The notes under the pieces were generated by a model. It did no database searches. It was not told where the DNA came from and saw only the letters and a program-made list of their open reading frames with translations. Shown here in pieces: positions 44,503 through 55,260 of a DNA stretch of 64,000 nucleotides. The DNA lies in assembly GCA_905116865.2 (NCBI GenBank), contig CAJHNH020002091.1:1-64000 (forward strand), written 5' to 3'. The stretch is from Candidula unifasciata (taxonomy: Eukaryota > Mollusca > Gastropoda > Stylommatophora > Geomitridae). Position numbers and translations under genes: made by a program. Each line of letters opens with the position of its first letter. The stretch's first letter is position 1.

Positions 44503-44905
44503 TGGTCAGTAAATACTTACTGTTTGGTGTCATTTTCCTCTCCTGATGTACGGTAAATACTTACTGTTTGGTGTCATTTTCCTCTCCTGATGTACGATAA
44601 ATACTTAGTTTTTGGTGTCATTTTCCTCTCCTGATGTTCGGTAAATACTTACTGTTTGGTGTCATTTTCCTCTACTGATGTTCGGTAAATACTTAACTGT
44701 TTGGTGTCATTTTCCTCTACTGATGTTCGTTGAATACTTACTTTTTGATGTTATTTTCATCTACTGGTGTTCATTTAATACTTACTCGTTAGTGTAATTT
44801 TCCTCAACTGATGTTCGATGAATACTTACTTTTTGGTGTCATTTTCCTCTACCGATGTTTATTGAATACCTACTTTTTGGTGTCATTTTCCTCCACCGCC
44901 TTGTC
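44503..44905. repeat. 44-bp tandem repeat, about 9 units
   Basis: Unit of the form 'GTAAATACTTACTGTTTGGT' + 'GTCATTTTCCTCTCCTGATG' + 'TTCG'. Starts of units are 44 bp apart at the left (for example 44521 and 44565). Units to the right diverge progressively (TTTTTGATGTTATTTTC, then TCGTTAGTGTAATTTTC). Confidence 0.93.
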
Positions 44906-45204
44906 TAGAATAGGTGGTATTCAATAGTTAATATAGATTTATATAAGCGGCCCCCCTGAATGCCTCCTGCTGTTTCTTTGCCTCTTTGAATAAACACCCA
45001 GAGTCCGTGGAAAGGCTAGCAGCTGTGGGCGCATGTTTGGAGATTTTAGAGATAATTTCCTTGTACTTTTCTTTCTGTTATGTCTAGGGTTTTATCTTTT
45101 TTCTTTGTAGGGAGATTATCGTTTGTCGTTTAAAATAAACCAGGTCGTTTCAGGATGGTAGTCGCTGTTTCATTTGTCAAGAGTACACGTGAGAGAAGGG
45201 AGTC

Positions 45205-45715
45205 GCCGTGGCATTGGCGGCTAGACGCTCACCTGCGGATAGGAAGGACGTGGGTTTGCCTCCTGATGATGCCTGAATTTTTTTTTTTTTTTTAAATACC
45301 CTGACTCCCAGGTCGACGCAGCCTTGAGTGGGCACCAGGTACAGTCCTAAAAATTAATGGCTGACCACATCACCCATCAAGTGCGGATTGGTCTATAAAC
45401 ATATAGGTCTAGCCCTATATTTCCTATAGGCCTAAGGTTAGTAGCGTATCCTTTACAGGACGTTGCAGAACCAACCCCAGCTGCCCCTGGCTGTTGTGTG
45501 GTTTCTCTATTCAAATTTACGTCCACTAGTTTGCCATTGCTTCCTAGACGGTCGGCCCCCTGATAACACTGTCGAAACCAACGCAAGGCGAATGGCCTGC
45601 AGCTTGGATCGAACCCGGCACCCGGCATTACGAAGCTTTCGATTCGACTTAGCCACAGAGCCGACTATAGGCCTAAAGGCGTGGAAAAAGAGACCTTTAC
45701 TTTTACTTTACACAT
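45205..45715 (+). mobile_element. SINE family A1 split by a SINE C
   Basis: Head 'GAGTCGCCGTGGCATTGGCG', body to 'GTCTATAAACATATAGGTCT' and 'TATTTCCTATAGGCCTAA' (45435). Then comes the SINE C insert, and the tail resumes 'TATAGGCCTAAAGGCGTGGA' to 'TACTTTTACTTTAC'. The 12-bp CTATAGGCCTAA is present on both sides (45424-45435, 45665-45676). Confidence 0.95.
45436..45664 (-). mobile_element. SINE family C nested in SINE A1
   Basis: Complete copy with head 'GTCGGCTCTGTGGCTAAGTC' and a perfect 'GGGTTCGATCC' box B on the minus strand. The 3' end is 'CAACGTCCTGTAAAGGATAC' plus 'GCTACTAACC'. Bordered by a perfect 12-bp target duplication. Opposite orientation to its host SINE. Confidence 0.95.
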
Positions 45716-45939
45716 GGGAAAAGATTATAAATTGAAAAAAAATGTATATTAATTTTACTGGATCATTTCTTTGATGCTTGCTATCATTACGGTTTATTGT
45801 AATTTTATAAGCTGACGTTTAAAGAGCTACGGTATTACAGTAGCTAGCATTTCTACCCTCCCTCCAGGTAGCTGTGTGTAAATCCCCATTTATTTCTGTG
45901 GGATTCCGGGATCCTAATGGGGAAGGGTCGGGCGAGGAG

Positions 45940-46165
45940 TAGACCCACTGCCCCCTAACAAGCCTGTTAACTAATTAGAATTGTTTCCTTGGAAGTCGGA
46001 GTGCGTCTACCTCAGAGTTGAGGAACCAACGCTCTGCATGCAAATAAATCAGATAGGTGAAACGGATGTGTACACCGAGCTCAGCTTCTGGCACAAGAAT
46101 AAAGTCTAGGAGTGGAGGAACAAACAGAACTTTCCATCAGAGTTTACAGCCGACGACGAACGTAA
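45940..46165 (+). repeat. interspersed repeat family F
   Basis: 'CCCCCTAACAAGCCTG', 'GTGCGTCTACCTCAGAGTTG', 'GGAACCAACGCTCTGCATGC', 'GAAACGGATGTGTACACCGA', 'AGGAGTGGAGGAACAAACAG' and 'GAGTTTACAGCCGACGACGA'. Confidence 0.85.
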
Positions 46166-46169
46166 GACA

Positions 46170-46510
46170 ACCGGTATCCAAAAATTGTATTTCATGAAAT
46201 GTTCTAGGAAATAATTACTAGCCTGTATGATGTTGATCCAATTACCTAGTGTTGAATCGTGTGTGCGTGAATGCGTGCGTTTGCGTGTGTGTGTGTGCAA
46301 ACAAATTATGACCTAGAAAACTCAACAAACGCAAAGGAAAAGACGTCTTCATAAACAACCGAATGTTTCTACCAAAGTCCTTTTCAACAAATTGAACAAG
46401 AATCCTAAAACATAATCACAAACGGAGAGCCACGGAAGGTGAGATAGAGAAGAAAATGTTGGCAAAGATAGTCCCATAGCACACATTGCTGTTTTGGTCG
46501 AAGTGTTCGG
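46170..46510. other. no recognised feature
   Basis: Contains a short GT/GC alternating stretch at 46260-46300. No gene. Confidence 0.4.
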
Positions 46511-46512
46511 CT

Positions 46513-46655
46513 TTGGCACAGCTTTTAACGGTCCCGAAACATGCAGAACTAGCCCTAACCTCAACCCTCCTACGTCCTTCGAGAGAGTGAGCCTATGCCC
46601 ACGAGAGTGCAGCCTACGTCCAGTTCTGCGTGTTTCGCGACCGGTAAAAGTGCTC
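46513..46655. mobile_element. small foldback (MITE-like) element
   Basis: Left arm 46525-46550 ('TTTAACGGTCCCGAAACATG') pairs with right arm 46621-46650 ('GTTCTGCGTGTTTCGCGACC') with few mismatches. The loop contains 'AGCCCTAACCTCAACCCTCC', loosely like the loop of the foldback at 35651. Confidence 0.7.
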
Positions 46656-46931
46656 ACTTCCTGTAATATAGAACATGCGATATTGCCGGTCGGTGACAAC
46701 AAGTAGTAAAATGATGTTGTCCGGTCACTACAATAACAATAAGAAATCCCGAGGAGAGCATACGCAGCAGGAGTCCAACAATCATCAGTAGAAGATCCCT
46801 CGTCGACAACTGTTGCGGCCCATTACCTCCTAAACAATTTCAGAGGGTGGGCCGACCTGGGTCATGACCCCCAGGCGTCGATCTTCTCCAGCTGCACTTT
46901 ACCGGATGTTCTCGGACAGTAACAAGACGAA

Positions 46932-49370
46932 ATGGTGACTATATACAACGGGTACTGTGAGATTCGAAGTTTTTGGTCTGAGGTTGAAGATGTTGTGAAA
47001 AAGGCCAGCGGCAAGTCTGCCCCAGGTCCGAACGGTGTCCCGTACGTTTTTTACAAGCGTTGCCCGAAAATCCTAAAAATGCTTCACGTCTTGCTGCGAC
47101 AAGCGTGGATCCGCAATCACATATGTCCAGCGTGGTCAAAGGCAAATGGGGTCTACATTCCCAAAGAGCAGGACTCGAAGAGTCTTTCCCAATTCAGGCC
47201 CATCTCGCTGTTGAATGTTGAGGGTAAGATATTCTTCTCAGTCATGGCTCGCCGGCTCACACAGTATCTGATGACTAACAAGTACATAGATACGAGTGTT
47301 CAGAAGGGTGGTATTCCAGGCGTTCCTGGGTGCCTTGAACACGCGACCATGATATGGGAGGCTATCCAGAGAGCCAAGCATGAGAGAACCGATTTGCACG
47401 TTATATGGTTGGACTTAGCCAACTGTGGCGAGCCCTTCGCATGTTTCACGTACCGACACAGATCAGTCAAATGGTCGAGCAATATTTCTCTAAGTTCGCT
47501 TTGCGCTTCTCTACCTCGACGTTTACCACGAGGTGGACTGAGTTTCAGATTGGGATAGCTATGGGGTGTACGATCTCACCTATACTGTTTGTCATGGCAA
47601 TGCAGATCGTGTTAGACGGGGCGGCCGGCTACGGACTGGGCCTTCAAATAGGGGATCACTGGTTACCGCCACTGCGCGCATTTATGGATGACACGACTAT
47701 TATAACGGGCAGCGAGGAGTCTGCCCGCACGATCCTGAAAAGATTGGACGCGGTGGTCCAATGGAGCGGTATGCAGTTCAAACCGCAGAAGTCAAGGAGT
47801 CTGTCAATCCATAAGGGCAAGGGTGTCGGCGACCAGTTTTACGGTGGCAAGGAACAAGATCCCTACGGTTCTGGAGGAACCGGTGAAGAGTCTCGGTCGC
47901 GTTTACGATTCGAAGTTATCTGACAGAGCGGAGGTCCGGCGAATACACGAGTCACTGGCTACAGGCCTGCTCGCGATCGAGCGATGCAGGCTGATCGGAA
48001 AATTCAAGGTATGGTGTCTCCAATTCATGTTGATTCCGAAGCTTCTATGGCCACTGCTAGTCTACGAGGTGACGATGACTGCAGTGGAAACCATGGAAAA
48101 GAAAATCAATACAGCCTTAAGAAAGTGGATTGGTGCACCGCCTTGTCTGACCGACGTGGCTCTGTATTGTAAACAGGCTAAGCTGGTACTTCCGTTCAAG
48201 TCAATAACCGAAGAGTTTAAAGTCGGCAAAGTTAGGCTCGCCATGCTTTTGCGCGAGTCCTCAGACCCAAATGTCATCGCTGTCCAGCCCGCTCTAAAGA
48301 CTGGTCAGAAGTGGAGAGTCCTCGATGCGGTTGAATCTGCTCAGAACGCACTAAAATTGAAGGAGGTAATGGGTTACACACAAACCGACCGTCGAGGCCT
48401 AGGGCACGGGAAAGTCAATTGGTGGTCAAAGGCCTCAGCCAAAGAGCGCCGAGACATGGTGATACAAACGGTGAGGGACAACGAAAACGAGGTTCGGGTC
48501 CAGAAAGCAGCCCAACAGTCGCAGCAGGGCCATTGGGTCAGCCTGGAGAGCGCATTGCCGAGAATACTCACATGGGGTGAGATCTGGCGGATGACCCCGC
48601 TGCGACTGAGCTTTATCGTTCGTTCGGCGTACGATGTATTACCGTCCGGTGTTAACATGGTTAAATGGTCTGCGACCAACGATCCGACTTGCCCGTTGTG
48701 CAAATCAAAGCAAACTCTTGAGCACGTCCTGTCCGCGTGCAGGAAAGCTCTAGGTCAAGGCCGCTATACCTGTCGCCACAACAAGGTGCTAAAGGAGTTA
48801 GCAGCCGTTGTCGACCAGGCTAGAATGAGGGCTAACGCCAGAGCCAGTTCTAGTATCGTCCCCATTCGTTTCCTCAAGGCTGGGCAGGTTCCAAAAGGTA
48901 AGGTCAACCAAAACGCATTCGCTCCATCTGCGCTAGACTCTGCGAGGGACTGGTTACTGGCGGTTGATCTGCCAGGACATGAACGGTATCCCGAGTTGAT
49001 CCGTAAAAACCGGCCTGCGACCGGACATCGTTCTCCATTCTGCGCAAAAAAAAAAAACGGCAACTCATCCTGATTGAGTTGACGGTCCCGTTTGAGTCGC
49101 GGATGGAGGAGAATCATTTGTATAAGCTCGAGGAAATACAGTGATTTAGCAGCCGGTTTGAGGAGAAACGAGGCTTACACAGTGCGGGTATTTGCCGTCG
49201 AAGTGGGAGCGAGAGGCCTCGTTTCCACTTCGCTCTACAATGTGGTTAAAGAGTTAGGATTGCGCGGTAATGAACGGAAACGGGCACTCAAAAAACTTGG
49301 TGAGGTGGCCGAAAGGGCATCCAGCTGGCTCTGGACTCAGCGCAACAACGTAGAGGACGGGCCTCGGTGA
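46932..49370 (+). pseudogene. LINE with restriction-like endonuclease (R2/NeSL/Hero-type), decayed
   Basis: A non-LTR retrotransposon ORF in three + frames. 46932-47423: RT start ('KSAPGPNGVPYVFYKRCPKI', 'QFRPISLLNVEGKIFF', 'VIWLDLAN'). A deletion near 47423-47440 removes the end of motif A. 47440-47820: 'GIAMGCTISPILFVMAMQIV' and the catalytic 'AFMDDTTI' (FMDD at 47681-47692). A frameshift at about 47820 returns to the first frame: 'EEPVKSLGRVYDSKL', thumb, then the zinc knuckle 'CPLCKSKQTLEHVLSAC' (CX2CX7HX4C, 48690-48740). The C-terminal restriction-like endonuclease motifs survive as 'RPDIV' (49018-49032) and 'IELTVPFE' (about 49070-49096), separated by an A12 run and two single-base shifts. 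The ORF ends near 49370 with 'SSWLWTQRN'. The clade is tentative; the endonuclease class is firmer. The copy is inactive. Confidence 0.9.
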
Positions 49371-49374
49371 GCTG

Positions 49375-49760
49375 GTCCGGGTATCTAGTGGAAAAGAGTT
49401 TCTTATCCCTTTGAAAAGTCCATCGTGTACGAATTGTCTGCCAGTGTCTCTCTCTGCCAACTGCTAATAAAAGTCCAAGATGTGTCGGTAAACCAAAGTA
49501 AGCTTGTCGCTCGGTCGTCCAGGCATGCGGACTGTTCTAATTACGCTGCCGTGGCGACTTCTTATCTCACAGTACCTCCTTCGAAACCACCAAGTCGTCT
49601 TGTCTCTGGCCGAAAGTATAACACCATCCGGTAATTCTGTGCGGCGGGGAAGCAGCCCTGAGCTTCATGAACTCAGGTGGGCCCACCTCCGAATACGTTT
49701 AGGAATCGTGGGCCGAAACGTGTGTCGAAAGAGGATAATTTCTACTGATGACTGTAGATC
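49375..49760. other. 3' flank / UTR of the endonuclease-type LINE
   Basis: 'CCTCGGTGAGCTGGTCCGGG' and 'TTTCTTATCCCTTTGAAAAG' directly after the ORF match, in inverted orientation, 'CTTTTTAAGGGATAAGAAGC' and the sequence at 49890-49915. So both flanks of the gap are 3' untranslated sequence of the same family. The middle has no recognised feature. Confidence 0.65.
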
Positions 49761-49764
49761 CCCG

Positions 49765-50190
49765 CTGTACTTGCTCCCTGTGAGTTTATTCCTATTGTCG
49801 CTGCGTTAGCCAATTAGACCAGACGGCTACCTTAACGACAAAGTGACACCTTGGCTTTTTAAGGGATAAGAAGCTCCGTTCCTACAGGGACTCGGACCAG
49901 TCTACCGAGGCCCCCCCCCCCGGACGTTCCGTTGCGTTTGGAGCCATTTAGAAGATCTTTCAGTAGCTTAGCCCAGATGTTTTAGTGACCGTTTACGTTC
50001 GCTTCCTCGCAAGCCCAGCTGCTTTAGCACATTGTACATTTAGGTGGAGATAAGACCTCTTGCGCCTACCTAGACGTCGAGGATTTTTACTGAGTACGCT
50101 TCGTCGCTCGTCCCACAGGCCATCAGATACCCATACTTTTCGAGATGGTACAGGTGATTTTCGTCCATTCACTAAGCTTGACCAAGGCAT
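49765..50190 (-). pseudogene. second endonuclease-type LINE copy, 3' end only
   Basis: Read on the minus strand, 50160-49920 gives 'HLYHLEKYG', then 'VGARGLISTM', 'QLGLRGSERKRSLKHLG' and 'SKWLQTQRN'. These match the final ~85 codons of the + strand copy at 49100-49370 block by block. A TAG stop precedes 'VGARGL'. A C/G-run at 49912-49922 separates the ORF end from the matching 3' UTR. It is 5'-truncated near 50190, where another LINE begins. Confidence 0.85.
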
Positions 50191-50214
50191 TCTTCAGCTG
50201 GAGACGGTCTTGGC

Positions 50215-50515
50215 TTGACACTCCCGCAACATAGCACAAGCCCTCATGCTGATATTATCAATGCCCTCAGAGAAATGGGAAGAATAGAGGACTTTGGTGG
50301 CAGTGAATCCACATCACTCGCCAGAATGGCAGACTTGGGAATTAAGATCGGCACAGCAAAAAACGAGACGCACACCAGCTACGCCAGAAGACTTGTTAAT
50401 CAACATAGAACTGGTACTATTAGCCATCGGACGTTGGGGTTCATACTGAGGGGAGGATCTGAGCACCTATGGACATGTCCGGAGTGCAATGAGGATAACC
50501 CAACTAACTAACTAA
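50215..50515 (+). pseudogene. LINE 3' end with terminal zinc knuckle
   Basis: Plus-strand frame 50215-50511: 'LARMADLGIKIGTAKNETHT', 'SYARRLVNQHRTGTISHRTL', then 'SEHLWTCPECNEDNPTN'. 'HLWTCPEC' corresponds to 'HLWECLEC' of family N, but the preceding linker differs, so this is a related family. Ends in TAACTAACTAACTAG. Confidence 0.7.
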
Positions 50516-50519
50516 CTAG

Positions 50520-51420
50520 CACAAGCCCTGCAACACAGCAATTTATGAATGGGAAGGGAAGTCATTGTACTAAGAACGAATGGACCCGAGAACGTGATTA
50601 CAACTAGCAAGATTGATCGAAAAGAGCAAGGTCACGGCAAAGAGATAAATGACAAATACCTGGATGGCTTAGCCATAAGGATGGGGTGGGGAGGGGGTGA
50701 AGTGAGAGCACTGGCCGGATCTGCGTTTCTTGTGATCATGTTAGATGGCGAAACACCCGTCTACTCCTATAGGTAGGACACATGATGATCATGATTGGAG
50801 CATAGATCCCTAAAGAAACTCAAACAAACCCACTATGGAGTAGATATTCAGCATTAAATTAGTGGTTGCCGTTGGTTTATCTAGATGAGGTAAACAGTTT
50901 CATTCCAGCTGACCTTTGTTGCCTCTTACGACACGCATGGTATTGTAATGTTACTTTCTTTGCTCCCTTGCAGGATTTAGTAACACACGGGAGGTGTGTA
51001 CTTTCATCTGTGCATGCCCCGGCTCTGAGTTCAGTATTTCTGAATTTCTACCATCATATAAATTCGCGATTGAATAAGTTAACAAGTCCATTACCGAAAT
51101 ACAAAGATGTAAGCTAACTTTCCCCTGTATTGCATATCAGTAATCGTGCAATTTGTACTTACGCGATATCCCCATATATCGTCGAATGTGATTGAAAAGC
51201 ATTCATGGGCGCACGGAATACATCCGCCATCTCGTCTATTCAGAACACGAACATAGTGACACAGAGCACACAGATAGGTCACCTCTATCATGTCACTAGT
51301 AGCTTCAAACACGGACTAGTTTCCTCCGAAACAAGAAAAAATCCCTCATCGTCTGGGTACTTATAAACAGTAGTCAGTTGGCTCTTAGTTTTAGCAGCAC
51401 ACTGTTTATATATGTTCTTA
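50520..51420. other. no recognised gene
   Basis: Short open frames of 73-83 codons without recognisable domains. Confidence 0.35.
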
Positions 51421-51424
51421 ATTT

Positions 51425-51774
<350 letters not shown>

Positions 51775-51779
51775 AGAAT

Positions 51780-52095
51780 TGTCATTCTCAATAACATTCT
51801 CTAGATCTTTATAACCATTAACTTTCTATCTTTAGAATTTTGCACAACATTTTTGTCTCCAAAACTTTTTTAAATTTCTAAATTTACAGAATTTTGTAAA
51901 TTCTAGATTTAAATTCCCTTTTCTTTTCTATTTCTAGAGTTTTTTTTTTTCCTTGCCTCGAGCTTTTCTGTATCAAAAGTTTTCTCTAAAACTTTAAACA
52001 CTTAAAACTTTGTGTCTCTCAAACTTTTACTTTTAGAACTTTGTATCTTTATAACTGTCTGTCTTAAGAATTTTTTATCTTAAGAACTTTACATA
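51780..52095. repeat. degenerate ~20-bp TAGAACTTT repeat
   Basis: Irregular recurrence of 'TCTTTAGAATTTTG', 'AAAACTTTGTGTCTC', 'TTTTAGAACTTTGTATC' and 'TCTTAAGAATTTTTTATC'. The pattern continues after the SINE at 52330-52395 ('CCTTTAGAATTTTCCG', 'GTGTATCTTTAGC'), so the SINE split an existing degenerate array. Confidence 0.55.
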
Positions 52096-52275
52096 AGAAC
52101 AGTTAGAATGCTGGGCTCTCTAGCTAGAGACCCTGGTTCGAATCCTCGGTAAGGTTGGGTTATTTTCTGTAGGGGGCAAAATAAAGTCCTCACCTGCACA
52201 GTCGTGGCGACAGCACTAGCCATATGGTGGCAAATCCTCAGGCTCAAAGACCCACCACCCCTTTCTGTACCGCAA
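52096..52275 (+). mobile_element. SINE family E
   Basis: Head 'AACAGTTAGAATGCTGGGCT' with box B 'CTGGTTCGAATCC', body 'GTCGTGGCGACAGCACTAGC', end 'CAAAGACCCACCACCCC'. ATAAGAA flanks it loosely on both sides (about 52085 and 52292). Confidence 0.88.
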
Positions 52276-52429
52276 AAGTGTTATAAGAAAAGGCAGTAAT
52301 CTGTAGTTTGTTTAATTGCCAAAAAAAAAAAACTATACCTTTAGAATTTTCCGTCTATAGAGCTTTTTATATTTATAACTGTGTATCTTTAGCAGCTGTC
52401 ATTTAACCAATGTAGTGTGGATGTGTGGT

Positions 52430-52482
52430 GTGTGTGTGCGCACGCACGCGCGCGTGTGTGTGTGTTGGGGGGGGGGAGATAC
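52430..52482. repeat. alternating GT/GC purine-pyrimidine tract with G10
   Basis: GTGTGTGCGCACGCACGCGCG-like alternation, followed by GT units and a G-run. Composition favours Z-DNA and G-quadruplex structures. Confidence 0.85.
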
Positions 52483-52489
52483 CAAATGT

Positions 52490-53050
52490 TTAATCTGATT
52501 TCTGCTATCCATGCGAAACATGGACAATGTGTAGAGCACAATTAGTGTGTATAGACAGTTACTGTATATTCTATATTTCAGGGATACTGAAATTATTAGT
52601 CAAACAACAAAGGATTTGAGAAAACAGCAGTATTTGCGCAGTTGAAAATTACAGAATCATAAGGACACGTGAAATGTAAGGCCTAATGGAACATTTGTGT
52701 TGATCCGTGAACAAATTTTCTAAATATTTGTTCAAGTGTAATGGCATGACTTTTAAAACGCAATAAAGGCTGGCGTCCCAGTTTTAACTTAATTGGAGGT
52801 TGAACGAGATATATGGGATTCGACCTTTTGGCTTGCAGTCCAGGCTGAGATATTGTAATTTCGCGGTGGTCAAACTTTCAGGTGGCACGCTGAAGAGCAG
52901 AAAATGGAAGGAAGGATATTTTCGTTGCCAATTGCCTGCCTTGAACATCTACTGCGAAGACTTAAACATGTACTAATCGGCACTCAAAGAAGAATGTATA
53001 AAGATAGAAATCAAACTAGACTATTGTCTAGGGAAAATCGAAAGCTATAC
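52490..53050. other. no recognised feature
   Basis: AT-rich unique-looking sequence. Confidence 0.4.
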
Positions 53051-53054
53051 AGCT

Positions 53055-53125
53055 GCCATGACAGGGATCGAACCTATTACCTCCAAATGACGACAAGGAC
53101 CTCGCTGCACCAACACGTGTACATG
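53055..53125 (-). other. tRNA-like sequence (possible SINE head)
   Basis: On the minus strand 'GTTGGTGCAGCGAGGTCC' is box A-like, and 'GGTTCGATCCC' about 30 bases on is a perfect box B. A full cloverleaf is not convincing, so an old SINE head is more likely than a tRNA gene. No second copy seen. Confidence 0.4.
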
Positions 53126-53424
53126 TAGAGAATGAGTTTGGGAGTTAAAAAGACAAACTAAAACTGGTTCTGCTGTGGTGTGCAGTATCATAAGATGAGA
53201 AACTACAGGGAAGTGATGCAAAGAAATTAACAAAGAAAAGATATGCCAGAAGCCTATCCCTTACTTTTTTTCCATTATATTAAAAACAAAACACCAGTTG
53301 CATATCCTTTACATGAAATTGCAGAAACAATCCCATTATTTTTTTTTTTTTTTTTAAACTGATTTCACCACTGCCTTCTCTAATAAATAGAGAAGGCCGT
53401 GGATTTCACTAGGCAATGTTCCAC

Positions 53425-53520
53425 AGTTCAGACTTAACAAAAAGTTGTAACTTTCCATGTATTTCAATTCCAGACTTGGTAAACAGTTATAACTTTTTTT
53501 TTAAATAGCCTTTATCCACA
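53425..53520. repeat. ~42-bp degenerate repeat, left group
   Basis: About two units of the form 'GTTGTAACTTTCCATGTATT' + 'TCAATTCCAGACTTGGTAAAC'. The same unit makes up 60471-60842 on the far side of the 39-bp minisatellite. Confidence 0.75.
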
Positions 53521-53782
53521 TAGCAATCATATGTCTATTCCATAAAGATCGAGGCTCTTTCGTGTGGCACCTTGTGGATTCCACCAAGTGTTAAGAAATA
53601 GGCAACTATCTTCAGTGAAATAAAGTTTGAACAACGGATCAACATCATGGCACACGTATAGTAACCCATAAGTGCTCCGTTATTCTTCTAACCCAAGTCC
53701 GAGCCAGAGGTAGCTCAGCACAGTGAACGGGCTCCATAGCACCAGCGAGGATCCTGAATTTTTTCGGTCGATTTTATACCCC

Positions 53783-54012
53783 AAATTTTGCCCGGGACAG
53801 AGCCATTATTCTACTCTTTTCGATTTCCAACTGCCAAGGGATTTTTACAAGCGCAACAATACACACAGGCGTCCGATCTCACTACCCAGAAACCATAGAA
53901 AATTACTATAGTCCACGTAAAAAAAATCACAGCCTTCACCAAGGCTTGAACCGGGACCTCTAGCACTCGAGGCGGACACCATACCTCGGGACCAGGCACC
54001 CCCCTCCCCCAG
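53783..54012 (-). mobile_element. SINE family B
   Basis: On the + strand 'AATTTTGCCCGGGACAGAGC', 'CAACTGCCAAGGGATTTTTA', 'GGCGTCCGATCTCACTACCC' and the head 'GCTTGAACCGGGACCTCTAG' with 'CGAGGCGGACACCATACCTC'. Complement of the order at 5581-5850. Ends in a C-rich run. Confidence 0.88.
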
Positions 54013-54016
54013 TGAC

Positions 54017-54215
54017 ATAAAGTAAAGTAGTAAAGGACAACTTTTACCCTTGTGATGCCCCAAACATTATGTTAGACTCATATTTCTCTTGACCAATCGA
54101 CACTCTGTGGGTGATCTAGTCATGTAGCCAACATTCCACAGGCCGCCTTTAATTCCAAGAATATTACCCAGTGCTCATTTAGGCTGCGTCGATTTAGGAG
54201 CTAAAGCACAAGTGA
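54017..54215 (-). mobile_element. SINE family A, degenerate, head missing
   Basis: Tail 'AAAGTAAAGTAGTAAAGGAC' at left, central block 'GTGGGTGATCTAGTCATG', 'GGCCGCCTTTAATTCCAAG', 'GGCTGCGTCGATTTAGGAG'. The head should follow but is absent. Confidence 0.7.
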
Positions 54216-55029
54216 TACGGTAGTTCATAAACTCCTTTCCACGTGGTAAGTTTTACAAACACTAGGCAAAGAAATAGCAACACATTCTGTTGCCAGTTGC
54301 CTCGTATTAGCACTCACATACTATAAGGCTATAGTTACCTCATATTTCTTACTCACATATTATTACACTAGCGTTACCTCATATTACTCACACATATTAT
54401 TATGCTATGGTTACCTCATATTCTCACTCACATTATATTACACTATAGACACCTGATATTTCTCACTCACATATTATTACTTTGTAGTTACCTCATATTG
54501 TCACTCACATATTATTATGCTACAGTCCCCTCATATTTCTCACTCACATATTATTATGCTACAGTCCCCTCATATTACTCACTCACATATTATTACGCTA
54601 TTGTTACCTCATATTACTCATCCACATATTAATACGCTATAGTTACCTTATATTTCTCACTCACATATTATTAGGCTATAGTTACCTCATATTTCTCACT
54701 CACATATTTTATGCCATAGTTACCTCATGTTTCTCACTCACATATTATTATGCTACAGCTACCTCATATTCTCACTCACTTATTATTAAGCTATAGTTAC
54801 CTCATATTACTCACTCACATATTATTATGCTACAGTTACCTCATATTTCTCACTCACATATTATTACGCTATAGTTACCTCATAGTTCTCACTCACATAT
54901 TATTACGCTATAGTTACCTCATAGTTCTCACTCACATATTATTATGCTACAGTTACCTCATAGTTCTCACTCTCACATTATTACGCTATAGTTAGCTCAT
55001 ATTTCTCACATATTATTACGCTATTTTCG

Positions 55030-55260
55030 GTTAGTTGCGTATCCTTTACAGGACGTTGCAGAACCAACCCCAGCAGACCCTGGCTGTTGTGTGGTTTCTC
55101 TAGGCAAATTTGCGTCTAGTGGTTTGCCATTGCCTGCTGGACGGTCGGCCCACTGATACCACTGTCAAAACCAACGCAAGGCGAATGGCCCGCAGCTGGG
55201 ATCGAACCCGGCACCCCGGCTTTACGAAGCGTTCGCATTGACTCAGCCACAGAGCCGACT
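55030..55260 (-). mobile_element. SINE family C inside the minisatellite
   Basis: Complete: 3' end 'GTATCCTTTACAGGACGTTG' at left, perfect 'GGGATCGAACCCGGCACCCC' box B region, and head 'CTCAGCCACAGAGCCGAC' at right. TATTACGCTATT on the left and TATTATGCTATT on the right are a near-perfect target duplication. Confidence 0.95.
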
